From: Thermosynechococcus sp. M46_R2017_013
GTDB lineage: Bacteria; Cyanobacteriota; Cyanobacteriia; Thermosynechococcales; Thermosynechococcaceae
Length of the DNA stretch: 34,109 bases
Direction: 5' to 3'
NCBI GenBank assembly: GCA_015296025.1
Contig: DVDZ01000210.1
Coordinates: 1 to 34,109, forward strand
Shown here: piece by piece, positions 19,929 through 28,881 of the stretch
Layout of the letters: each line of letters opens with the position of its first letter
Position numbering within the stretch: position 1 is the first letter of the stretch
The notes under the pieces: model-generated
Told to the model about the DNA's origin: nothing
Seen by the model: the letters and a program-made list of their open reading frames with translations, nothing else
Databases searched by the model: none
Translations under genes and position numbers: made by a program

Positions 19929-20908
19929 ATGCGTAATTTTCGAGATTACTACCAGCTTTTGGGCGTGGATCGAGGAGCCAGCACGGAGGAGATTAAACGC
20001 GCCTATCGGCGACTGGCGCGGCGGTATCATCCCGATATGAATCCGGGCGATCGCGCTGCTGAAGAGAAGTTCAAAGATATTAGTGAAGCCTACCAAGTCC
20101 TGAGTGATCCGGCTCGCCGTGAGCAGTACGATCGCTACGGTGAATATTGGTCACAACCCGGTTTTCGCAGTCGTCCTTCTCAGCGGACCAGTGTGGCTCG
20201 CCGTAATGGCACCAGTCTCCGGGATGAACCCGATCTCAGCGAGGATAACTTTCAAGAGTTTTTGGATCAACTCTTGGGTCGGCGCTCCCCCCGCACTTCT
20301 ACAGTTTCAGCGGATCCCCCCCGTCGCCCGCCTACGATAGAGACAGACGAGTTTCGCCCTGGCACGGTCAAAAGCGTTTATACCGCTGTGAGTCGCCGCG
20401 ACGCTGAAGCCACCCTAGAAATCCCTCTCGAAAAGGCCTATGAAGGAGGACGGGAGCGAATTCGCCTTGGGGATGGACGCTCCTTGGAAGTAACCCTACC
20501 GCCGGGGATGGTTACCGGTCAGCGGATTCGGCTGCGGGGTCAAGGTACGGCTGGGGGTGATCTCTATCTGAAAATTCAAGTGACTCCCCATCCCCTCTTT
20601 CGTCTTGAGAACTACGACATTGTCTGTGAACTCCCTGTGACCCCCAGTGAGGCTGCCCTCGGTGGGCAAATTGAAGCCCCTACCTCGATGGTTGGGTAAA
20701 AATGGTGGTTCCAGCAGGGGTGCGCACAGGTCAACGTTTGCGACTGGCGGGCAAAGGCTATCCTCGTCCCGATGGCGATCGCGGAGATCAACTGGTGGAA
20801 ATTGTGATTACGCTGCCCCCCCACCTGAGCGATGCTGAGCGGGAGCTGTATCGGCAGCTTCAAGCCATTGAATCCTACAATCCCCGTGCTCATTTGGCCT
20901 ATTCCTGA
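19929..20908 (+). pseudogene. dnaJ: DnaJ-type co-chaperone (J domain plus C-terminal domain, no zinc finger), apparently split by a -1 frameshift
   Basis: J domain with HPD ([29 protein letters not shown]). ORF stops at 20699 after APTSMVG; the next frame continues MVVPAGVRTGQRLRLAGKGYP to 20908. Adding a C near 20683 gives [16 protein letters not shown]. Confidence 0.88.
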
Positions 20909-20915
20909 CCACACG

Positions 20916-22004
20916 ATGATGAATGCCTTGGCCTTTGCCGACCCAGCAGCGCAGCCCATCCTGACAGAGATTCAGACCTACCTCAACAGCTTTGTGAGCC
21001 CCATTGCCAACCGCATTGATCAGCAAAAGACCCTTTTATCCGAGAGTCTGCAAACTTTAGGCAACTTGGGCATTTTTCGCCTAGGTGTACCTAAGGCCCA
21101 GGGAGGATTGGGGTGCGATCGCCGTACCCTATGGCATTTAAGCTTGCAACTGGCGCAGACCTCCGGCGCCCTTGCCTTTTTAGTAGCACAACATCAGTCC
21201 GCCCTAGGCATCCTTCTCGAGCACACCGAAGGGAACGTTGCTCAAACCTACTTGGCGGACTTAGTGAAGGGGCAGGTGTTGATTGGGGTTAGCTTTTCCC
21301 ACTTACGCCATAACCCAGTGGATTTGCAAGCTCAACCCACTAGTAAGGGCTATCGCCTACAGGGGATGTTGCCTTGGCTCAGTGGCTTTCAGCACATGAC
21401 AATGTTTGTTGCCGCAGCTCCCCTGCCGGATCAGCGCATTCTCTTTGCCCTCATGCCCTTCATCAATGCCCAACAGGCCAGTGGCGGAATTTTACACCTC
21501 TCTCTCCCCTTGCCCCTGGCAGCTGTACCCTCAACCCAAACAGTGCAAGCAGAAGTGGTCAACTGGTTAGTCCCTCCGGAAGATGTGGTGGGTATCAGTG
21601 GGGCAGATTGGATAGCCCTTCGCGATCGCCAGCAATTATTGCGGAGCAGTGCTGCCCCCATGGGTTGTGCCCGTGCGAGTTTACAAATCCTAGCCGAGCG
21701 TGCCGACGCCAAAAACCTCTATCACCACTTTCGCGATCGCTGGCACCGTCTCTACGACCAAATTCAAGGGGAATTAGAGAACCTCAATCCCCCCTACCAC
21801 GCGCAACTGCGCGCCGCCGCCATTCACCTTGCTATTCAAACGTCTCAAGCTGCCCTAATTGCCAGCGGCGGCAGTGCCCTAGTGCTCAGCCACACCGTTC
21901 AGCGTCTTTATCGGGAAGCAATGCTCTACACCGTCTCTGGCCTAAATGCCCCCCTGCGCCATGCTTTGATGGAGGGTTTGCTGCTTGAAGGACATCGGCA
22001 TTGA
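20916..22004 (+). CDS. Acyl-CoA dehydrogenase-like flavoprotein
   Basis: [20 protein letters not shown]-terminal motif and ACAD-like helical C-terminus ([27 protein letters not shown]). Start 20916, 7 bp after dnaJ stop. Confidence 0.75.
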   Translation: MMNALAFADPAAQPILTEIQTYLNSFVSPIANRIDQQKTLLSESLQTLGNLGIFRLGVPKAQGGLGCDRRTLWHLSLQLAQTSGALAFLVAQHQSALGILLEHTEGNVAQTYLADLVKGQVLIGVSFSHLRHNPVDLQAQPTSKGYRLQGMLPWLSGFQHMTMFVAAAPLPDQRILFALMPFINAQQASGGILHLSLPLPLAAVPSTQTVQAEVVNWLVPPEDVVGISGADWIALRDRQQLLRSSAAPMGCARASLQILAERADAKNLYHHFRDRWHRLYDQIQGELENLNPPYHAQLRAAAIHLAIQTSQAALIASGGSALVLSHTVQRLYREAMLYTVSGLNAPLRHALMEGLLLEGHRH

Positions 22005-22562
22005 GCAAGAGAACTGCCTGCCCCTTGAATGGCTAGCGCGCCCTGCCCCAGTGGTGGCTCAAGAATTATTGGGGTGTCTTCTCGTACGGCAACAGCCCAA
22101 TGGTCAACTTTACCGAGGTCGGATCGTCGAAACTGAAGCCTACATGGCCGGTGACCCCGCCTGCCATGCTACCGTCGCCAAACAATTCGCAATGCCCCCA
22201 TGTTTGCAGCACCGGGGACGATTTATGTCTATCAAATCTATGGCATTTACCACTGCTTGAATATCGCCAGCGATCGCCCTAATTTTGCCAGTGCCGTTCT
22301 CATTCGTGCCCTAGAGATGCTTAGTCCCTCATTGCCCCCACGCAGTGCTGCTGGCCCCGGGAAACTCTGCCAAGTCTTGGGGATTGATCGCCGGCTTTCC
22401 GGCTTAATGCTAGGGAAAGAGAGCGGTCTCTGGCTGGCAAAGCCGCCCCGCCCCCTGACAGAGCCGGTGGTACAAACCACGCGCATTGGTATTTCCCAAG
22501 GGCAAGAGATTCCTTGGCGATGGTATGTGCAGGGCAACCCTGCCGTCTCCCGTTATTCGTAG
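21985..22562 (+). pseudogene. mpg: DNA-3-methyladenine glycosylase (Mpg/AAG family), apparently split by a -1 frameshift
   Basis: N-terminal part [30 protein letters not shown] (ORF to 22260) and C-terminal part [37 protein letters not shown] (to 22562). Adding C near 22172 gives [19 protein letters not shown]. Confidence 0.88.
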
Positions 22563-24244
22563 CTGCCCGTTGTTACTTCTAGTAACTCCGCCGGTTGGTG
22601 GAGAAACTGGATGGCTTTTTCAAGGGCTTGTCGGCGATCGCTCACCACGTGGTCAGCGGGCACTCGATCCAAAATACGGAAGCGTTGTAGTCGCTGTTGC
22701 ACCTTATTTACTGAGCCATTCACAAGAAAAATGACTAAATGGTGCTTTTGTGCTTCCTGGATTAAGGACTCAATAGCCAACGTCGCTGTTACCCCCAACA
22801 GGGGCACACTGCTGACATCGAGGATCAGCACCTTGTAGTCCGACATGATGGCCTGCCGTTGAGAAATTGCCCAAGCGGAACCAAAGCTCATAGGACCACC
22901 GAGGTGCAGCAGCAACAGTTGCCCCTTGGCCTGCCGAAAGAGCTCTTTTTCCTCTGGGGTGAGCGGCGTTTGATCATCAGCGTGCGTAATGGCCTTGACA
23001 TCCTCCGATTGCAGATCTGCCAAGCGTTTGATGGTTAACATATTGGCAATAAAGACGCCGACTCCCACCGCCACAATGAGATCCACAAACACAGTGAGCA
23101 GCATTACCCCATACATGATGCAGGCAGCTCGCAAAGAGAGCACATGGGCGCGTTTGAGAAAATTCCAGTCAATAATGTCTATCCCCACCTTGATTAGAAT
23201 TCCTGCCAGCACTGCCGTGGGAATTGGTTCCGTCAAAGGGGCAGCCCACAGCACCACCATCAACAGAATAACCGCATGGATCATGCCGGATAAGCAGGTA
23301 CGCCCCCCCGCTTGGATATTCACCACCGTACCCATCGTTGCACCCGCACCGGGTAACCCGCCAAAGAGACCCGATAGCAAGTTCCCAATACCTTGACCAA
23401 TTAGTTCCTTATCCGAATCATGTTGAGTGCGGGTGATACTATCGGCAATGACTGAAGTCAACAGGGAATCAATACAGCCGAGCATTCCCAACATTGCCCC
23501 ATCCACAATCATTGTTTTTAGAGCCGGCAGCGTAAAGGTGGGGGGCACAAACTCTGGCAGTCCCGTGGGAATCGTGCCAATGCGGGTCAAACCGGCATCC
23601 GCAAAAAACACCATTGATAGAATAGTGCCCAAAACCAAGGCTAAGAGTTGTGGCGGTACAATCCGCCGAATTTTCTGGGGAGTGAAGTAGATTAGACCAA
23701 GCGTGAATAGCCCCAAGCTAAGGGCAGCGAAGTTCAGTGTTTGCACCCACTCTGGCAAGTTTTGCACTGTCCCCAGCACACCCCCCTTACTGCTATGACC
23801 CAACAGCGGGCCAATTTGCAACAGGATCATGATCAGGCCAATTCCTGACATGAAGCCGGAAATGACGGTGTAGGGCATGAGGGTAATGTACTTGCCCAAC
23901 CGCAACAGGCCAAACAGGATCTGAAAACAGCCCGCTAGCATCACCACCGTAAAGGCCATGTATAGCCCTTGATCGGGATATTCACTGGTGAGGCGGGTGA
24001 TCACTGCTGTCATCACGACCGTCATCGGCCCTGTGGGATTAGAAATGAGCGTTGGCGTGCCCCCAAACAGGGCGGCAAAAAAGCCCAGCAAGACCACGCA
24101 GTACAGTCCCGCTGTTGCACCCGCACCAGAAGTGACCCCAAAGGCCAAAGCCATTGGCAAGGCAACAATGGCGGCAGTTAGCCCACCAAAGAGATCGCCC
24201 CGCCAATACTTAAAGTGAACTCGATTCGCTAAATTTGTTAGCAT
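22553..24244 (-). CDS. bicA: SulP-family bicarbonate transporter BicA-like with STAS domain (likely start 24244; ORF to 24328)
   Basis: RGDLFGGLTAAIVALPMALAFGVTSGAGA, GGTPTLISNPTGPMTVVMTAVI, GLFGGLPGAGATMGTVVNIQAGGRT; close to remembered BicA sequence; C-terminal STAS domain. Confidence 0.88.
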   Translation of the reverse strand: MLTNLANRVHFKYWRGDLFGGLTAAIVALPMALAFGVTSGAGATAGLYCVVLLGFFAALFGGTPTLISNPTGPMTVVMTAVITRLTSEYPDQGLYMAFTVVMLAGCFQILFGLLRLGKYITLMPYTVISGFMSGIGLIMILLQIGPLLGHSSKGGVLGTVQNLPEWVQTLNFAALSLGLFTLGLIYFTPQKIRRIVPPQLLALVLGTILSMVFFADAGLTRIGTIPTGLPEFVPPTFTLPALKTMIVDGAMLGMLGCIDSLLTSVIADSITRTQHDSDKELIGQGIGNLLSGLFGGLPGAGATMGTVVNIQAGGRTCLSGMIHAVILLMVVLWAAPLTEPIPTAVLAGILIKVGIDIIDWNFLKRAHVLSLRAACIMYGVMLLTVFVDLIVAVGVGVFIANMLTIKRLADLQSEDVKAITHADDQTPLTPEEKELFRQAKGQLLLLHLGGPMSFGSAWAISQRQAIMSDYKVLILDVSSVPLLGVTATLAIESLIQEAQKHHLVIFLVNGSVNKVQQRLQRFRILDRVPADHVVSDRRQALEKAIQFLHQPAELLEVTTGSYE

Positions 24245-24504
24245 TCCTACCCCTTTTGGCAAATCTAGAGAAATTTTCATAGCTAAGCCGTTATTCAGAG
24301 GAACCGCCAGCCCTAAGGGGGCATCCATGATTTATAGCTATGAAAAAGAAGTGTTTAATTGAAATAATTCTATGCTTTTGCGGGGACAATCTGTCTAGTC
24401 AAACGTTAAAAATCTTCTTATCTGTCCTATAGGCAAAAGGTGGAGAATCGGGGAAGAGCTAGACCTGTTTCTTGTAAAACTTTGTTACACTCAGGGATTG
24501 AAAG

Positions 24505-24831
24505 ATGCAACTTATGAGGAATGACACTCCTATGAGTCAATCGCCGCTGGATGCCTTTTTCCTTGGTCGAGCCACAGCAACCCTCCTACGGGATCAGGCG
24601 CAGCATCTATTTGTGGAATTCCTGAGTCAGCTGGGGCGATTTGATGCCGAACAACAGCAGCGGCTCCATCAGTTCATGGAAGAGGTACAAGCTCGTGCCC
24701 GTCAAGAGGCAGAAACAGTGGTACCTCGACGGGAGCAGGGGGTGGATTGGCAAGCGCTGATTGATGATTTGCGTGCTGAAATTGCCGCTCTGCGCACGGA
24801 ACTGCAACGCTACCGCAATCGTGAAAGTTAG
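24505..24831 (+). CDS. DUF6825-like conserved cyanobacterial protein
   Basis: 108 aa; SPLDAFFLGRATATLLRDQ and Glu/Gln-rich coiled-coil-like helix; start may be downstream at MSQSPLDAFF. Confidence 0.65.
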   Translation: MQLMRNDTPMSQSPLDAFFLGRATATLLRDQAQHLFVEFLSQLGRFDAEQQQRLHQFMEEVQARARQEAETVVPRREQGVDWQALIDDLRAEIAALRTELQRYRNRES

Positions 24832-25583
24832 CACCGGGGAATAACGATATACCCTGTCTTTAGGTAGGCGTCGGTTGGGGCTGGCTCTGGTGAAAAGGAG
24901 TCACTGCCCAGCACCCAGTGGCGATCGCGCCCCCAGTACCACCAATAGGCTGCCGTATAGGCACAGAGAACTGCATCCAGTTGATCCTCTAGGGCTTTGA
25001 GTTCTCGGCCGGTGGTGGGGATTTCAGTGGGTAGTTGCAGGGCTAAACGCGGCTCACGGTGGGGAAGATGGGTAGCCATTAACTCCCTCAGCCGCGCTAA
25101 CCCTTTGGCTCGCTCTACAAGGCGGCCTTTTTTGTATTTGATGATTCGATCCAGTTGGAAGAGGGCGATCGCCGTCGCATGGGGAAAGACTTCAATTTGG
25201 AAGCGCCCTAGTTCTTGAGGAGTGAGGGTAGGGGCATGGCGAAACCCCCGTTGACTCAAGGCTTCACTAAAACCCGTCGTGTGGCTTGCAAAGGGGGATT
25301 GCTGATTTGCCGGATAACAGCCGGCGTGATAACGGCCAAGGACTTGATGGGACTGGCGATCGCAGGTACGCATTCCCCTTGGATTGGGAATCATTAGGGG
25401 GGCATCCACCGCCACCATTGCCACTTGCGCAGAGGGTGCATCGCGATCAATCCATGCCAGAAGTTCATCCGTATCACGGGAGCGATCGAGAGCGACCACC
25501 CCTAAATCTTGTCCCTGCCACTGCAAACAGCAGTACCCTGAGGCTCCTCCCTTCCACGCTAAATCAACGCCGAGAAACCGCAT
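24828..25583 (-). CDS. DUF429-family protein
   Basis: MRFLGVDLAWKGG N-terminus, VAVDAPLMIPN, ALEDQLDAVLCAYTAAYW. Confidence 0.82.
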   Translation of the reverse strand: MRFLGVDLAWKGGASGYCCLQWQGQDLGVVALDRSRDTDELLAWIDRDAPSAQVAMVAVDAPLMIPNPRGMRTCDRQSHQVLGRYHAGCYPANQQSPFASHTTGFSEALSQRGFRHAPTLTPQELGRFQIEVFPHATAIALFQLDRIIKYKKGRLVERAKGLARLRELMATHLPHREPRLALQLPTEIPTTGRELKALEDQLDAVLCAYTAAYWWYWGRDRHWVLGSDSFSPEPAPTDAYLKTGYIVIPRC

Positions 25584-26328
25584 TGACTGCCATCAACTGG
25601 TCTTGCGGTGGATGATCTTGAATCAGTAAAGCTGCAGCCACAACCCCCACTGGCGGTACCAACACTAACCCCAGCAAGGGGATCAACAGCCCCAAAAACT
25701 GCGCCAAACCAAGGCCATAGATTTGTGGCCTATAGGCACGGGTTAAGAGTTTACGCTCCCTGAAAGAGGTACTGTGTTTCTCAAGGAGGTAATCAAAACT
25801 TCCTCGCCCCAAGAAATAGCTGCTGGCGATCGCCATCACAACGGGTTGCAGGGGACCTGTAAGAAACGAGAGCAGTAGGAAGAGCACTTGCAAAACTGCA
25901 TCTCGCAGTGCAAACCATCCACCCATAATAGCGTTTAAGAGATCACGCCGCCACCCCACTTCAATGGTTTGTCCTACCGTAATTTTTTCAACCCGATTGA
26001 GCAACGCCCCCAGAAAAGGAATCACCACAAGGGGAATCAGCGTTTGGTAGCTAATCAAGGCCAAAAAGATGGCAATCAGGGTTGCCAACACATCAATGAA
26101 CCCTTGGTAGAGCCACCGCCATTCCCCAGCAACAGACCAATGATCACCAACGACCTGAACAGCCCAGAAAGCAGTAATGAGGAGTATAATCCCTAGCACC
26201 AGACTCAAAAAGGCCGGTAGCAGCAGATAGCCCCAAAGGTGATAGCGGGCAATAAAGAAAAGGCCACGACCAAAGGCCAAGAAACCCGCTTGAAATAGTT
26301 GCCCTGCTAACCAAAGCTGCTTAATCAC
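25564..26328 (-). CDS. EI24/CysZ-like integral membrane protein
   Basis: 254-aa multi-TM protein, LWLAGQLFQAGFLAFGRGLFFIARYHLWGYLLLPAFLS; overlaps DUF429 gene by 20 bp. Confidence 0.75.
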   Translation of the reverse strand: MIKQLWLAGQLFQAGFLAFGRGLFFIARYHLWGYLLLPAFLSLVLGIILLITAFWAVQVVGDHWSVAGEWRWLYQGFIDVLATLIAIFLALISYQTLIPLVVIPFLGALLNRVEKITVGQTIEVGWRRDLLNAIMGGWFALRDAVLQVLFLLLSFLTGPLQPVVMAIASSYFLGRGSFDYLLEKHSTSFRERKLLTRAYRPQIYGLGLAQFLGLLIPLLGLVLVPPVGVVAAALLIQDHPPQDQLMAVNAVSRR

Positions 26329-26367
26329 TAAAGTATTGTTTTTAAAAGTCCCTAGGAGAATCCTAGC

Positions 26368-26544
26368 CTATCCCCGACGGGGTGGCGTACCCTCATCATC
26401 CGGGGGAGGCGCATCAGCAACAAAATCGGGCGTATTGGCCTGTTCAGCACGAGAAATAGGGGTTGCCGTTGGTCGCCATAGCCAACTTGTCAACAGGCCA
26501 AGGGTGAGAAGTCCCACCAGCAGGGAGATCAATAGATCCGTCAT
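26368..26544 (-). CDS. Small single-TM hypothetical protein (likely start 26544)
   Basis: MTDLLISLLVGLLTLGLLTSWLWRPT with Pro/Asp-rich tail; short, conservation unknown. Confidence 0.4.
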   Translation of the reverse strand: MTDLLISLLVGLLTLGLLTSWLWRPTATPISRAEQANTPDFVADAPPPDDEGTPPRRG

Positions 26545-26748
26545 TGTTGTTTGCCTCATTGAATTCATCCAGAATTGGAGCAGTCTCTTTTGAGTGCTAG
26601 CTCCCCTGACGCAGGGTGGTTTTTATAAGTTCCAGTACAGTTCTTTGCGCAGGAATAAAACCAAAACCCATTAAAACAGGTAAATTCACTCTCTGTAGAA
26701 AGGGAGTTTAAGCTATCTTTGAAGTAACCGTCTTGGGTGATAAGAGCA

Positions 26749-27179
26749 ATGCCCCTGTCTCCCTTTTGGATTTGGTTAATTGTTGGCGTCATTCTTTTTG
26801 TAATGGAGCTTATCCTGCCAACAGCCTTTATGGAGCGACGGCTGGACTCAGTGCCTTGATCGTGGCTTTTCTCTCCCCTCTGATTCCTAGCTTTTCAGCG
26901 CAAATTGTCCTTTGGATAGGGTTATCAGTAGCAGTGGTCTTCCTCTTGCGGCGGTACCAGCCCAAACGAGTCCCACCAGTTCTGAGGGAAACGGCCGAGG
27001 GAGAAACACTCACGAAAATTCCCGCCGGCGAAACTGGACGAGTGCTTTATGAGGGGATTTCCTGGCAAGCACGCTGTCACGACCCCCGTTTGGCTATTCC
27101 AGAGCATCAGCGCGTAATTATCGTTGGTCGTCAGGGCACAACGCTGATTGTGATGCCCGAGGATGTTATTCAGTACTAG
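26749..27179 (+). pseudogene. NfeD-like membrane protein with an apparent -1 frameshift in the first third
   Basis: Short frame from ATG 26749 gives MPLSPFWIWLIVGVILFVMELILPTAFMERR; the other frame continues AGLSALIVAFLSPLIPSF..VVFLLRR and an OB-like tail to 27179. Both are needed for a normal NfeD. Confidence 0.7.
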
Positions 27180-27588
27180 GCACCAATCGTCGTTTTTTGC
27201 GGTGAGTGGTCGCCAGATCAATGGGAAAACCGGCAGGAGGAACCACTTGCTCAAGGCGTTCTTTCTCAAGCCGTTTTAATTCCGTGTAATCCACCCAGTG
27301 GATACAATCAACGGGACAGGTATCAATGGCTTCTTGAATTAGTTCAATCGGATCGCCATCTTGGCGCATCACCCGCGATCGCCCGTAGCTCGGCTCTATG
27401 TAAAATGTATTTCGCGCTACATGGGCACAGTGCTTGCAGCCAATACAGGTAATTTCATCTACATAGACACCGTGTTGGCGATGAGTTCCCCCCAGTTCCG
27501 GTTCATAGCCACTGCGAGGTGCACTTTGGCGCAGTTGACCGCCAAGTTCTGGTTCTAAACCAAGGGGCTGACCCATGGGTCTATCCAT
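27166..27588 (-). CDS. 4Fe-4S ferredoxin-like protein
   Basis: DEITCIGCKHCAHVARNTFYIEP and AIDTCPVDCIHWV cluster motifs; N-terminal doubled EPELGG motif. Confidence 0.9.
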   Translation of the reverse strand: MDRPMGQPLGLEPELGGQLRQSAPRSGYEPELGGTHRQHGVYVDEITCIGCKHCAHVARNTFYIEPSYGRSRVMRQDGDPIELIQEAIDTCPVDCIHWVDYTELKRLEKERLEQVVPPAGFPIDLATTHRKKRRLVPSTE

Positions 27589-27600
27589 TCTCTCAAGCGG

Positions 27601-27987
27601 CTAGGAACGCCAGCGTTGCAGCACCAGCTTGACACTGCCATCGGCCTGCTGCTCTGTGGTCTGGACTTGAAAGCCCTGTTCCGTGGCAGATTGCAGCACT
27701 GCATGGTAGGCATAGCGCTGAGTAACTTTATTCAAAAAGCAATCCACTGACCACGCCTGTTGCCAAAACTCGAGATCGGCCACTAGTTCATACTCAGTGC
27801 CATTCCAGCGAAAGCCAATGTCGTAGCCATTTTGTTGAGGAATAACGACTTGAGCCGTTTGGGTTTGACCGCGAAACCCACGCACTTCTTGGCAACCAGA
27901 GTGCCACGGTAAGCCCAAGTCTGTCAGGGCAGCTTCTAGGGCGGGTAAACTCCGAATTTGGGTTTTGATTTGGCTGAAGTGCGACAT
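27601..27987 (-). CDS. ycf35: Ycf35 / DUF1257 family protein
   Basis: MSHFSQIKTQIRSLPALEAALTDLG..YELVADLEFWQ..FLNKVTQRYAYHAVL is Ycf35-like. Confidence 0.88.
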   Translation of the reverse strand: MSHFSQIKTQIRSLPALEAALTDLGLPWHSGCQEVRGFRGQTQTAQVVIPQQNGYDIGFRWNGTEYELVADLEFWQQAWSVDCFLNKVTQRYAYHAVLQSATEQGFQVQTTEQQADGSVKLVLQRWRS

Positions 27988-28007
27988 GGATCAACAATCC
28001 TCAACGA

Positions 28008-28223
28008 CTACCACTGGGAGGGGACAGATTGAACAACCAATTGATTTTCTTCCTCTTGGGAAGCGTAGTATTCTGCAGTGGGCTGTTGGCTAATGACACA
28101 CCCCAGTTGTGCTTCAATGGCAGCAGTCACCTCAGCACAAGATCTCCCAGCAATGCCTGTCACCGTTTCAATGACGCGGCCATCGGGATAAATCACAAAT
28201 TCAAGGGTTTCTAGCATTGGCAC
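28008..28223 (-). CDS. DUF2997 family protein
   Basis: LEFVIYPDGRVIETVTGIAGRSCAEVTAAIEAQLG; adjacent to ycf35. Confidence 0.82.
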   Translation of the reverse strand: MPMLETLEFVIYPDGRVIETVTGIAGRSCAEVTAAIEAQLGCVISQQPTAEYYASQEEENQLVVQSVPSQW

Positions 28224-28455
28224 AACCTACTCACTCGCAGTTATTACAAACCGCTCACGAGGATAAAATTCAAGTCTTAACCTATGGAACTCATTGTGAC
28301 GAAGGCTAACCAAAGGAGTCAAGGTCTTTAATAAACTTTACACTCCACAGCAGTTTCCCCCGCAAGCTGGGAAAACTCAAGGAGCAGTTATCTATAGAGT
28401 CAAGTCTGCATCAAGAATTGATAAGAGATATTTACATTGCTTGACTGAACCAAAC

Positions 28456-28486
28456 AGTGGCCTTAGGGCGATCGCTATTGGCCACT
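28456..28486. repeat. Perfect 7-bp inverted repeat flanking a HIP1 octamer
   Basis: AGTGGCC (28456-28462) / GGCCACT (28480-28486), loop TTAGGGCGATCGCTATT containing GCGATCGC. Confidence 0.7.
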
Positions 28487-28510
28487 CTCAATCCTTCTAG
28501 AAAAGACTGT

Positions 28511-28538
28511 TTGACATCCTCCCCGGCCTGCAGGCCGG
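28511..28538. repeat. TTGACATCCTCCCCGG followed by a 16-bp palindrome; possible IS200/IS605-type end remnant
   Basis: CCGGCCTGCAGGCCGG perfect palindrome at 28523-28538 directly after TTGACATCCTCC. Confidence 0.35.
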
Positions 28539-28881
28539 CATCTTGCGCACAAGTGGATGCAAAAACTCTAAACTGCTGCCTATTTGGCAATCACTTTGAC
28601 TGAGCGTGGAGCATCGACATCCACAACTGCAAAAAGAGTTTCCGCCCAAAAGATGACAGGGGCGCAAAGCAATGTTTCTGAAATATTTCTAAGTGGGTAG
28701 GCGCTTACAAAGAGCATTTGAGCGACGGAAGTAATGGCAATATCGTTAATCAAGGGAGTGTTTGCTAAGTTTAAGGTTACCGATACATTGATTGTGATTA
28801 TGGATAGCAATGGTAAGATCACAGGTGTCGGTTTCCCTGCAACGCCTGACGACCTATTTTTTCGCGCTCTCGGTCTTGACC

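Noticed and set aside
21374-21988. 204-aa plus-strand ORF within the acyl-CoA dehydrogenase-like gene
   Set aside because: Ser/Pro/Arg/Cys-rich alternate-frame translation, typical artefact of GC-rich coding DNA.
28580-28822. 80-aa minus-strand ORF upstream of the Crp/Fnr gene
   Set aside because: No recognised family and no clear ribosome-binding site; the opposite strand also carries a short ORF, so coding status is undecided.
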